The notes beneath the pieces were generated by a model that saw only the letters and a program-made list of their open reading frames with translations, did not search any database and was not told the origin of the DNA. Positions 25,940 through 33,830 of a DNA stretch of 64,000 bases are shown piece after piece. Numbering within the stretch: the first letter of the stretch is position 1; every line of letters starts with the position of its first letter. Source of the stretch: JAWKSY01 sp041402125 (GTDB lineage: Bacteria; Planctomycetota; GCA-002687715; DRQF01); assembly GCA_041402125.1 (NCBI GenBank), contig JAWKSY010000001.1, positions 248,001 through 312,000 of the forward strand, in the 5' to 3' direction. The position numbers were made by a program, and so were the translations under genes.

Positions 25940-27628
25940 ATGCCCGTCGGCGGGATCGGAGCCACCAGCGCCCTCTCGACCTTCCGCCTGCGCGGCGCGG
26001 ACGCGATCCGCTCCCGGACGAACTCGGCCTCCTACGCTCAGATCGACGTCCAGGATCGCGAGCTGCGGCTCCTCCTCGGCGAGACCCAGCGCTTCCGCAA
26101 GGCGGTGGGCGCGCTGCGCGAGGGCTTCTCCGCGCTCCGCACGAGCCGGGGGGCGCGCGCCGAGGCGCAGGCGACCTCCTCGACGATCGCGCTGCAGACG
26201 ACGCCGACCGCGGCGCGTCTCGTCTCGACCGAGGAGATCAACACCGTCCCGACCTCCTACGGTCCCACGAACCCGAGCTTCGCCGGCTCCTCCTCGGTGA
26301 CGCCGACGATCGGGGGCACGTACTCGGGCTCCACGGACGACACGCTCACCTTCAAGGTGACGCAGGGCGGCACGGTGGGATTCCTCGTGCCCCTGAAGAT
26401 CGAGGTCCGAAACACGGCGAACGAGCTCCTCGACACCGTCAACATCCCCTCCTTCGCCTCGACGAGCGCGACCTACTCGCTCTCCACGGGGCTCGAGCTC
26501 ACGCTCTCGTCGGGAACGTTGTCGACGAACGACACCTTCACCGTCGACGTCTCGGCGAGCGTCGGCGGCAGCGTGAACACGGGAGCCGCCTTCAACGCAT
26601 CGGGCGCGTCCGGGCCCGCCTTCGACAGCGGCTTCTCCGTGGGCGCGGGGAACTTCACCATCAACGGCACCGCGATCTCGGTGGCGGCGAACGACTCGGT
26701 CGACTCGGTCATCCAGAAGATCAACGGCTCGGCCGCCGGCGTCAGCGCCTCCTTCGACGCCCTGAGCGAGACCCTCCAGCTCACCTCGAACACGCTCGGG
26801 TCGGCGGGACAGATCGCGCTCGGGAGCGACAGCTCGGGCTTCTTCTCGGCGCTCAAGCTCACCGGAGCCGCCGTGACGCCCGGTCAGGACGACGAGCGGA
26901 CGGTCGCCTTCGGCACGCTCTCGCCATTCGCGTCGGTCACCTCCGGCAGCTTCGGCCTGAACGCCACGAACATCGCCTACGACCCCTCCGTCGACTCGCT
27001 GCAGGATCTCGTCGACCGGATCAATCAGCAGACGACCGGCATCACCGCGACGCTCCAGGGCGGCAACGCCTCGACGCTCTCGATCCGGGCCGACGGGGCG
27101 GGCAACCCGCTCGAGATCAGCGACGGCGGAGGCGGCCTGCTCCAGGCCCTCGGGCTCGAGGCCGGGACGGTCGAGGGCGTGAACCGGGGCGGCAGCCTCC
27201 GCGGCCTCGATCTCCGCAAGGTGAAGGCCGAGATCGAGGAGGTGAACGCGTCCTTCCGCGAGCTCACCGCGAAGCGCGAAAGCACCCGCGCCCGCACCGA
27301 GCTCATCGGTCTCCGCAGCGGCTTCTCGATCGGCCTCACGAACCTGGTGACCGAGCGGGGCTACACGAACCGCGCGCCGGAGGGCTACGACTTCGGCTTC
27401 GGTTTCACCCTCAACCTCGCCGAGAACGAGGACCTCCTGAGCTTCGATGCGTCCGCCTTCGAGAAGGCGGCGGGGCGCGGCCCCCAGGCCCTGCGGAAGT
27501 TCCTCACCGAGGGCACCGAGGCGAAGCCGGGCTACTTCGACCTGCTCGACTCTCCGCTGGCCGAGCTCGAGCAGCGCCTCGCCCGCGCGATCGATCCGAC
27601 GGGCGGCCTCCTCGACCGCCTCGCCTGA
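25940..27628 (+). CDS. FliD-like (flagellar hook-associated protein 2-like) protein
   Basis: A 562-residue Ser/Thr/Gly-rich protein. It contains two copies of the hook IN pattern of flagellar hook proteins: FTINGTAISV through DSVIQKINGSAAGVSASFDA with a following LTSNTLGSAGQI block, and a second with LQDLVDRINQQTTGITATLQ through LLQALGLEAG. The N-terminus is helical, as the D0 region of FliD would be. No other flagellar gene is in the window, so it may cap a filament encoded elsewhere or be a repurposed adhesin-like protein. ATG 25940 is preferred (GGAG ten bases upstream); the frame opens at 25829. Confidence 0.7.
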   Translation: MPVGGIGATSALSTFRLRGADAIRSRTNSASYAQIDVQDRELRLLLGETQRFRKAVGALREGFSALRTSRGARAEAQATSSTIALQTTPTAARLVSTEEINTVPTSYGPTNPSFAGSSSVTPTIGGTYSGSTDDTLTFKVTQGGTVGFLVPLKIEVRNTANELLDTVNIPSFASTSATYSLSTGLELTLSSGTLSTNDTFTVDVSASVGGSVNTGAAFNASGASGPAFDSGFSVGAGNFTINGTAISVAANDSVDSVIQKINGSAAGVSASFDALSETLQLTSNTLGSAGQIALGSDSSGFFSALKLTGAAVTPGQDDERTVAFGTLSPFASVTSGSFGLNATNIAYDPSVDSLQDLVDRINQQTTGITATLQGGNASTLSIRADGAGNPLEISDGGGGLLQALGLEAGTVEGVNRGGSLRGLDLRKVKAEIEEVNASFRELTAKRESTRARTELIGLRSGFSIGLTNLVTERGYTNRAPEGYDFGFGFTLNLAENEDLLSFDASAFEKAAGRGPQALRKFLTEGTEAKPGYFDLLDSPLAELEQRLARAIDPTGGLLDRLA

Positions 27629-27637
27629 CCCGCCGGG

Positions 27638-29512
27638 TCACTCCTCGACGCGGACCTCCTCGATCCAGTCCCCCGGCACCAGGGCGTCCATCACGTCGAG
27701 ACCCTCGACGACGCGGCCGAAGATCGGGTAGCGCCCGTCGAGGTGGGGTTGCGGCTCGAGCGTCATGAACCACTGCGAACCGCCGGTGTCCTGCCCCGCC
27801 AGCGCCATGCCGACCGCCCCGCGATCGTAGGTGAGGCCGTTGATCTCGCAGCGGATCGAGCGCCCGGGTCCGCCCCAGCCGTCGCCGCGCGGACATCCCG
27901 TCTGGGCGACGAAGTCCGGGACGACGCGATGGAAGAGCACGCCGTCGTAGAAGCCGCTCCGCGCGAGATCGACGAAGGACAGCACGGTGAACGGAGCCTC
28001 CTGCGGGAGGAGGCGGATGACGATCTCTCCGCGCGAGGTGACGACGACGGCGTCGAGCGGCGCGGAGCGCCCGAGGAGCGCGGCGGCCCGATCCAGCCGG
28101 TCCGCCGGGATCGGCGGCAGGGGGCGCGAGGCCGGGACGGCCCCGGCCGGAACTCCCAGCTCGAGGAGGCGGCCGCGCGCCATCTCGCGGATCGCGTACT
28201 CCGGATCGGAGCGCGCGATCTCCGCCAGGAACTCACGCGCCGGCTCGCCTCCGAGACGTCGCGCGGCGAGGAGGCAGGCCTGCTTGCACTCGGCCTGGGA
28301 CGGCGGGAGCTCGCGGTAGACGCGCCTCGTCGCGCGCCACAACCGCGCCGTCGCCGGGGCCGCCGCGTCGGGCGCGGCGTCCGCCGGCGCGACGTGGTCG
28401 ACCAGCGCGCGGAGGGCGATCTCGAGCTCGACCTCGTCCGTGGCGCCCTCGACGATGTCCCAGAGCCGGGCCGCGATCTCGGGCCGGGCGATGTGGGCGG
28501 CGGCGGTCTCGAGCGCGGCGGCGCGCACGCGTCGATCGGCGTCGCCCAGCGCCCTTTCGAGCGCCGCAAGATCGATCTCCTCCGACGCGCCGAGGGCGCG
28601 CGCCCAGGCCGCGCGGATCGGCCAGGGCTCGGCGAGGCGCGCGCGGACGCCGAAGAGCCGGAAGCCCTTCGGCGAGAGGCGGGCCAGCGGCGCGAGTGCC
28701 GCCGCGCGGACGTCCTCGATCGGGTCGCGCGTCGCCACCGCCCAGAGGAAGGTCGCGAGCCCGCGGCGGTCGCGATCCTCGAGGCCGCCCCCCTTCGCCA
28801 TCGCGTCGAGCGCCTCGAGCGCCGTGCGCTGCACCGCGGGGTCGCCGGTGCCGAGCGCCGAGGTCACCGCCGCGACGCCGCCGCGCGATCCGATCGCGCC
28901 GAGGGCCCGGAGCGCGTTGATCCGTACCGTCCGCTCCTCGCGCCCGAGGACGGCGGCGACGAGCGGCCCGACCGCGTCGGCGTCCTTCAGCGCGCCGAGG
29001 AGGCGCGCGGCCGACGCCGCCACGCGGGGGTCCGCGTCCGCGAGGCGGTCGCGCGCCGCGGGGGCGTCCTCGGCGAGGCGACGACGCGCGAGGTGGTAGG
29101 CCGCGGCCCGGCGACGCGCCGTCACGAGGCCGTCTTCCTCCGGCGCGGGAGCGGCGAGGAGCTCGCGCGCGGCCGCGTCGAGCGCGGTCAGCGCCTCCGC
29201 CGGCGGCGGCGCCGCGGCGGGCGCCCCGGCCCGTTCACCGCGCGGATCGGACCGCCAGGCGTGATGGAAGCGCGCGACCGTCGCGTCTCCCTCGAGCGCG
29301 AAGGACTCGCTCCAGCCTTTCGCCTCGCCCAGGTAGTAGCGGGCGCGGGCACCGAGCGACGGATCGGCCTCCGCGAGCTCGAGGGCCTTCGGGTCCCGGC
29401 GATCGAGCGCCTCGAGAAGGGCCCGCCGGGCGGCCGCGTCGTCCTGGGCGCGGAGCGTCGCCGCGAGGAGCGGGACGACGAGAACGAGGAGGATCGGACG
29501 GAGCCCGCGCAT
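27638..29512 (-). CDS. HEAT-repeat protein fused to a cyclophilin-type peptidyl-prolyl isomerase
   Basis: A 624-residue exported protein. After a signal peptide (about 1-22) come Ala-rich helical HEAT-like repeats (about 130-400, for example RINALRALGAIGSRGGVAAV). The last 160 residues are a cyclophilin: VVVTSRGEIVIRLLPQEAPF, then FYDGVLFHRVVPDFVAQTGC, GGSQWFMTL and YPIFGRVVEGLDVMD. FHRVVPDFVAQ holds the catalytic Arg. The cyclophilin is the small bacterial type. Its ATG overlaps the stop of the mutase gene by one base. It probably acts as a periplasmic folding factor. Confidence 0.88.
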   Translation of the reverse strand: MRGLRPILLVLVVPLLAATLRAQDDAAARRALLEALDRRDPKALELAEADPSLGARARYYLGEAKGWSESFALEGDATVARFHHAWRSDPRGERAGAPAAAPPPAEALTALDAAARELLAAPAPEEDGLVTARRRAAAYHLARRRLAEDAPAARDRLADADPRVAASAARLLGALKDADAVGPLVAAVLGREERTVRINALRALGAIGSRGGVAAVTSALGTGDPAVQRTALEALDAMAKGGGLEDRDRRGLATFLWAVATRDPIEDVRAAALAPLARLSPKGFRLFGVRARLAEPWPIRAAWARALGASEEIDLAALERALGDADRRVRAAALETAAAHIARPEIAARLWDIVEGATDEVELEIALRALVDHVAPADAAPDAAAPATARLWRATRRVYRELPPSQAECKQACLLAARRLGGEPAREFLAEIARSDPEYAIREMARGRLLELGVPAGAVPASRPLPPIPADRLDRAAALLGRSAPLDAVVVTSRGEIVIRLLPQEAPFTVLSFVDLARSGFYDGVLFHRVVPDFVAQTGCPRGDGWGGPGRSIRCEINGLTYDRGAVGMALAGQDTGGSQWFMTLEPQPHLDGRYPIFGRVVEGLDVMDALVPGDWIEEVRVEE

Positions 29513-30900
29513 CAGAAGGCCTCCCGCACGGGGTCGAGATCGATCTCCGGGAAGCGCTCGAGGCGGCGGAGAAAGATCTCGCGCACGCGCGCCAGCCCCG
29601 CCTCGCTCCGCGACTCGAACCGGATCGTCAGGTTCGCGGTGGTGTTGCTCGCCCGCACGAGACCCCAGCCCTCGCCCTCCGGCACCGCGACGCGCGCGCC
29701 GTCGACGTCGACGACCTCGTGATCGGCCCGGAAGGCCTCGACGAGCTTCGCGACGACGTCGAACTTCCGGTCGTCCGCGCACGGCGCCTTGATCTCGGCC
29801 GTCGCGAAGGTGCGCGGGATGCCGTCGAAGAGACCCGAGCAGGGCCGCCCGCTCTCCTCCATCAGGCGGAGCACCTGGAGGGCGCAGTAGATCGGGTCGT
29901 CGATCGGGTAGTAGTCGCGACCGAAGACGATGTGACCGGAGAGCTCCCCGCCGAGGACGGCGTCGAGATCGGCCATCTCGCGCTTGAGGATCGAGTGTCC
30001 GGTGCGCCCCATCACGGGGCGTCCGCCGGCGGCGCGGATCTCCTCGTCGAGGAAGTCGCTGCACTTCACGTCGTATCGCACGATCCCGCCGGGGTGCCGG
30101 CGCAGGAGGTCGCGCGCGAAGGCGACGATCAGCCAGTCCGCGCTGATCTTCCGGCCCGCCTCGTCGATCACGCCGAGGCGATCCGCGTCGCCGTCGAATC
30201 CGAAGCCGCAATCGGCTCCGCACTCCCGGACCTTCGCGATGAGATCCTGCACGTACTCGGGCACCTCGGGATCGGGCAGGTGGTTCGGAAAGGTCCCGTC
30301 GGGCTCGGTGTAGAGCTCCACGACCTCGTGACCCGCGGCGCGGAGCGCTCGCGTGACGACCGGGCCGCCCACGCCGTTGCCGCAGTCCACCACGACCTTG
30401 AAGCGCCGGCCGAAGGAGAAGCGGCCGCCGAGGTCCGCGAGGTAGGCGTCGCGCACGTCGAGCTCGCGTCGCTCCCCGGAGCCCGCGTCGAGATCGCCGG
30501 CCTCGATCGCCCGCCGGAGGTCCTGGATCTCCTCGCCGTAGAGGGGGAGCTTGCCCTCGCAGATCTTGAGGCCGTTGTAGGTGACGGGATTGTGCGAGCC
30601 GGTGATCATCACCCCGCCATCCAGGTGCTCGCGGATGATCGCGTAGTAGAGGAGGGGCGTCGGAACGACGCCGACGTCGACGGCGTCGACGCCCGAGGCC
30701 AGGAGCCCCGCGACGAGCGCCCTCGCGAAGGGCTCGGAGGACTCGCGGACGTCCCGGCCGACCGCGATGGCCCGCCGGCCGAGCCGGGCCATGCGGGTGC
30801 CGAAGGCGCGGCCGACCGCCTCCACCGTCGCCTCGTCCAGGCCCGCTCCCACGAGCCCCCGGATGTCGTACTGCCGGAAGATTCCGGGATCGATCGCCAT
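29512..30900 (-). CDS. Phosphomannomutase / phosphoglucomutase (alpha-D-phosphohexomutase family)
   Basis: Mg enzyme moving phosphate between C1 and C6 (or C5) of sugars. The 462-residue protein has the catalytic serine loop TGSHNP, the metal loop GFDGDADR, the sugar loop GGELSGHI and the C-terminal phosphate loop RASNTTANLTIRFE. Length matches AlgC/ManB. The N-terminus DPGIFRQYDIRG follows the ATG at 30900. It is divergent from nupC; next to nucleoside phosphorylases it might also act on pentose phosphates, but that is speculation. Confidence 0.93.
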   Translation of the reverse strand: MAIDPGIFRQYDIRGLVGAGLDEATVEAVGRAFGTRMARLGRRAIAVGRDVRESSEPFARALVAGLLASGVDAVDVGVVPTPLLYYAIIREHLDGGVMITGSHNPVTYNGLKICEGKLPLYGEEIQDLRRAIEAGDLDAGSGERRELDVRDAYLADLGGRFSFGRRFKVVVDCGNGVGGPVVTRALRAAGHEVVELYTEPDGTFPNHLPDPEVPEYVQDLIAKVRECGADCGFGFDGDADRLGVIDEAGRKISADWLIVAFARDLLRRHPGGIVRYDVKCSDFLDEEIRAAGGRPVMGRTGHSILKREMADLDAVLGGELSGHIVFGRDYYPIDDPIYCALQVLRLMEESGRPCSGLFDGIPRTFATAEIKAPCADDRKFDVVAKLVEAFRADHEVVDVDGARVAVPEGEGWGLVRASNTTANLTIRFESRSEAGLARVREIFLRRLERFPEIDLDPVREAF

Positions 30901-30940
30901 GTGACCCTCGCCTTTCCCCTCGCGCTCTCCCCCGGCCGAG

Positions 30941-30946
30941 TACAAT
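30941..30946 (+). promoter_or_regulatory. -10 element of nupC
   Basis: TACAAT 36 bases before the nupC ATG, in the divergent gap between the mutase and nupC. No convincing -35. Confidence 0.45.
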
Positions 30947-30982
30947 GCCCGCCCATCGGGTTGCCGGAGGCCGCCGAACAGC

Positions 30983-32452
30983 ATGACAGGGCTCGACACG
31001 AACCGGAAGCGACCCGTCCTCGTCGCGCTCGCGTCGCTCCTGATCCTCGGCTTCGCGGCCCGGGATCTCACCGCCGCCGAACCCGTCGCGGCGACGGTGC
31101 AGGAAGCGGCCGAGACGAGCCGCGCCCATCTGCCGGAGGACACCCCCTGGACCTTCGCGAGCGTCCTGCGGGGTCTCATGGGCCTGGCGACGCTGGTGGG
31201 GATCGCCTGGGCGATCAGCCTGGACCGGCGACGCTTCCCCTGGCGGATCGTGCTCGGCGGGATCGGCATGCAGGTCGTCCTCGGCTGGATGCTGATCCGC
31301 GCCCGGATCGGCTACGGCTTCTTCGAGGCGATCTCGGCCGGGATCACGCGACTCCTCCAGTTCTCGAACGAGGGCGCCGTCTTCGTCTTCGGTTCCTTCG
31401 TCACCGACGGCTCGAAGAACGGCCCCGGCCTCGCCTTCACCGCGCTGCCGACGATCATCTTCTTCTCCTGCCTCATGGCCGTGCTCTACCACCTCCGGGT
31501 CATGCACGTGCTGATCTGGCTCATCGCGCAGGTCATGAACCGCATCCTCGGCGTGACCGGCGCGGAGTCGATGGCCATGGGCGCGAACATCTTCGTCGGG
31601 CAGACGGAGGCCCCGCTCGTCATCCGTCGCTTCATCCCGCGCATGACGAAGTCCGAGCTCATGAGCCTCATGACCGGGGGCTTCGCCACCATCGCGGGCA
31701 GCGTCCTCGCGGCCTACATCCACTTCCTCCGCGATGCCGGCGGGGCCGACCTCGTGCCGCACCTCCTCATCGCCTCGGTGATGTCGGCGCCGGCCGCCTT
31801 CGCGATCTCGAAGATCATCGTCCCGGAGACCGAGGTCAGCGAGACCGGCGGCGGCATGTCGCTGCGCTTCGAGAAGTCCGCGGACAACGTCCTCGACGCC
31901 GCGGCGACGGGGACGGTGGAGGGCTGGAAGCTCTGGATCAACGTCTTCGCCATGCTGCTGGCCTTCATCGCGATGGTGAAGCTCGTCGACTGGCCGCTCG
32001 AGGCCCTCGGCGACCGCATCGCGCTGGAGCTGCAGCGCGCCGGCGGCGGGCTCCCCTTCGCGGTCGAGCTCTCCCTGGCCCGCGTCTTCGGCTTCTGCTT
32101 CGCGCCGCTCGCCTACCTCATGGGCGTGGAGTGGCACGACGCCTCGCGGTTCGGGGCGCTGCTCGGCATGAAGGTCTGCGTCAACGAGTTCGTGGCCTTC
32201 CTCGACCTCGGCCGCGAGGTCGCGCTCGTCGCGGAGGGCGACGGCGACGCGATGCACCGGCGCAGCCTCTTCATGGCGACCTACGCGCTCTGCGGCTTCG
32301 CGAACTTCTCCTCGATCGGGATCCAGATCGGCGGGATCGCGCCGCTCGCGCCGGAGCGCCGCCCCGAGATCATCAGCCTGGCTCTGCGCGCCATGATCGG
32401 CGGCGCGCTCGCGAGCTGGATGACGGCGTCGATCGCGGGGATGTTCTTCTGA
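30983..32452 (+). CDS. nupC: Concentrative nucleoside transporter (NupC/CNT family)
   Basis: Sodium- or proton-driven nucleoside importer of the inner membrane. The 489-residue protein has about nine or ten spans and the CNT hallmarks GQTEAPLVIRRFIPRMTKSE, FVFGSFV, GLAFTALPTIIFFS, KVCVNEFVAF and CGFANFSSIGIQIGG. The N-terminus has a signal-like span and a periplasmic loop. Its TGA overlaps the next ATG by one base, coupling it to purine nucleoside phosphorylase. Confidence 0.94.
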   Translation: MTGLDTNRKRPVLVALASLLILGFAARDLTAAEPVAATVQEAAETSRAHLPEDTPWTFASVLRGLMGLATLVGIAWAISLDRRRFPWRIVLGGIGMQVVLGWMLIRARIGYGFFEAISAGITRLLQFSNEGAVFVFGSFVTDGSKNGPGLAFTALPTIIFFSCLMAVLYHLRVMHVLIWLIAQVMNRILGVTGAESMAMGANIFVGQTEAPLVIRRFIPRMTKSELMSLMTGGFATIAGSVLAAYIHFLRDAGGADLVPHLLIASVMSAPAAFAISKIIVPETEVSETGGGMSLRFEKSADNVLDAAATGTVEGWKLWINVFAMLLAFIAMVKLVDWPLEALGDRIALELQRAGGGLPFAVELSLARVFGFCFAPLAYLMGVEWHDASRFGALLGMKVCVNEFVAFLDLGREVALVAEGDGDAMHRRSLFMATYALCGFANFSSIGIQIGGIAPLAPERRPEIISLALRAMIGGALASWMTASIAGMFF

Positions 32453-33279
32453 TGCGCGAGCGCGTGGACCGGGCCACGGATTTCCTCGTCGAACGGGGAT
32501 TCGACGGGGCGGAGATCGGCATCGTCCTCGGGAGCGGCCTCGGCCCGCTCGCCGACGCGGTCGAGATCGAGCGTGAGGTGGCGAACCGCGAGATCCCCGA
32601 CTTCCCCGAGAGCACGGTGAAGGGGCACGAGGGGCGCTTCATCGTCGGCCGTCTCGGCGGGCGCCGCGTGCTCGTGCTCAAGGGCCGTCTCCACGGATAC
32701 GAGGGCTACGATCTCGCCCTCACCGCCCTGCCGATCCGGATCATGGCCCGCCTCGGGATCCACACGCTCGTGATCACGAACGGCGCCGGCGGCATCGACC
32801 TCGACTTCCGGCCCGGCGACGTGATGCTCATCGAGGATCACCTCAACCTGCAGGGGCGCAGCCCGCTCACCGGCCCGAACGTCGAGGAGTGGGGCCCGCG
32901 CTTTCCGGACATGACCGCGGTCTACGACGCCGACCTGCGGCGACTGGCGCTCGAGGTGGCGCGGGCGCGCGGAATCGCGCTCAGGCGCGGGATCTACGCG
33001 AGCGTGCCCGGTCCGCAGTACGAGACGCCGGCGGAGATCCGCATGCTCCGCTCCCTCGGCGCGCAGGCCGTGGGCATGTCGAGCGTGCCGGAGGCGATCG
33101 TCGCCCGCCACATGGGCGTGCGCGTCCTCGGGCTCTCGGTCATCACCAACGCCGCCGCGGGCGTCACCGGCGCCACGCTGAACCACGACGAGGTCGTCGC
33201 GGCCGGCCAGGCCGCCGGCGAGGAGGTCTCCGGACTCGTGGCCGAGATCGTGTCCCGCATGGAGGCGCCCGCGCGATGA
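32452..33279 (+). CDS. Purine nucleoside phosphorylase
   Basis: Phosphorolyses purine nucleosides to base and (deoxy)ribose-1-phosphate. The 275-residue protein is the trimeric class: GIVLGSGLGPLAD phosphate loop, GHEGR, the LKGRLHGYEGYD segment, ITNGAGGID, the purine site GPQYETPAEIRML and VGMSSVPEAIVARHMG. It is full length. It sits between nupC (1-base overlap) and the cytidine deaminase gene (4-base overlap), forming an uptake-and-salvage operon. Confidence 0.95.
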   Translation: MRERVDRATDFLVERGFDGAEIGIVLGSGLGPLADAVEIEREVANREIPDFPESTVKGHEGRFIVGRLGGRRVLVLKGRLHGYEGYDLALTALPIRIMARLGIHTLVITNGAGGIDLDFRPGDVMLIEDHLNLQGRSPLTGPNVEEWGPRFPDMTAVYDADLRRLALEVARARGIALRRGIYASVPGPQYETPAEIRMLRSLGAQAVGMSSVPEAIVARHMGVRVLGLSVITNAAAGVTGATLNHDEVVAAGQAAGEEVSGLVAEIVSRMEAPAR

Positions 33280-33679
33280 GCGAGGTCGAGACGCTCCTCG
33301 CCGCGGCGACGGCGGCGCGCGCCCACGCCTACTGCCCCTATTCCGGCTACGCGGTCGGCGCCGCGGTCCTGGCCGAGGACGGCCGCGTCTTCGCCGGCGC
33401 GAACGTCGAGAACGCCGCCTTCCCGCTCGGCCTCTGCGCCGAGCGCGCCGCCGTCGCCGCCGCGGCCTCCGCGGGGGTCCGGATCCTGCGCGCGGTGGCG
33501 GTGGTCACGCGGGACGGCGGAAGCCCTGCGGGGCCTGCCGTCAGGTCCTGCGGGAGTTCGGGGCGGACATCCGCGTCCACGTCGCCACCGAGGGCGGCCC
33601 GGTCCGGACGCTCTCTCTGGCCGCGCTCCTCCCCGAGTCCTTCGGCCCCGAGAACCTCCGGCTCCCGACGGAGGACTGA
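33276..33679 (+). pseudogene. cdd: Cytidine deaminase with an apparent -1 frameshift
   Basis: Zn enzyme deaminating (deoxy)cytidine. The first part is normal: YCPYSGYAVGAAV, then the catalytic GANVENAAFPLGLCAERAAV. At 33524-33526 the sequence has three C where the family needs four; restoring one C gives SPCGACRQVLREFGADI, with the second and third zinc cysteines, and a C-terminus stopping at 33679. As written the frame runs on into the next gene's region without that motif. A single-base homopolymer error or a real inactivating deletion are both possible. Confidence 0.85.
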
Positions 33680-33830
33680 CCTCCCTCCCTTCCGGAGAAG
33701 CGGCCCCGGAGCGGTGAGTGCGAACGCGGGAGTTTCCGGGCGGATCGCCCGGCTTCTCCTTGCCCCGGCGGGGCCGATCCTCGATCCTGGCCCTCCCCCG
33801 CTCCCGTCGACCCCGAGATCCGGAGCCCCG

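Noticed and set aside
27638..32257. 1539-codon minus-strand frame across three genes
   Set aside because: Only its last 624 codons (27638-29512) encode a recognisable protein; the rest is a shadow of the mutase and of nupC.
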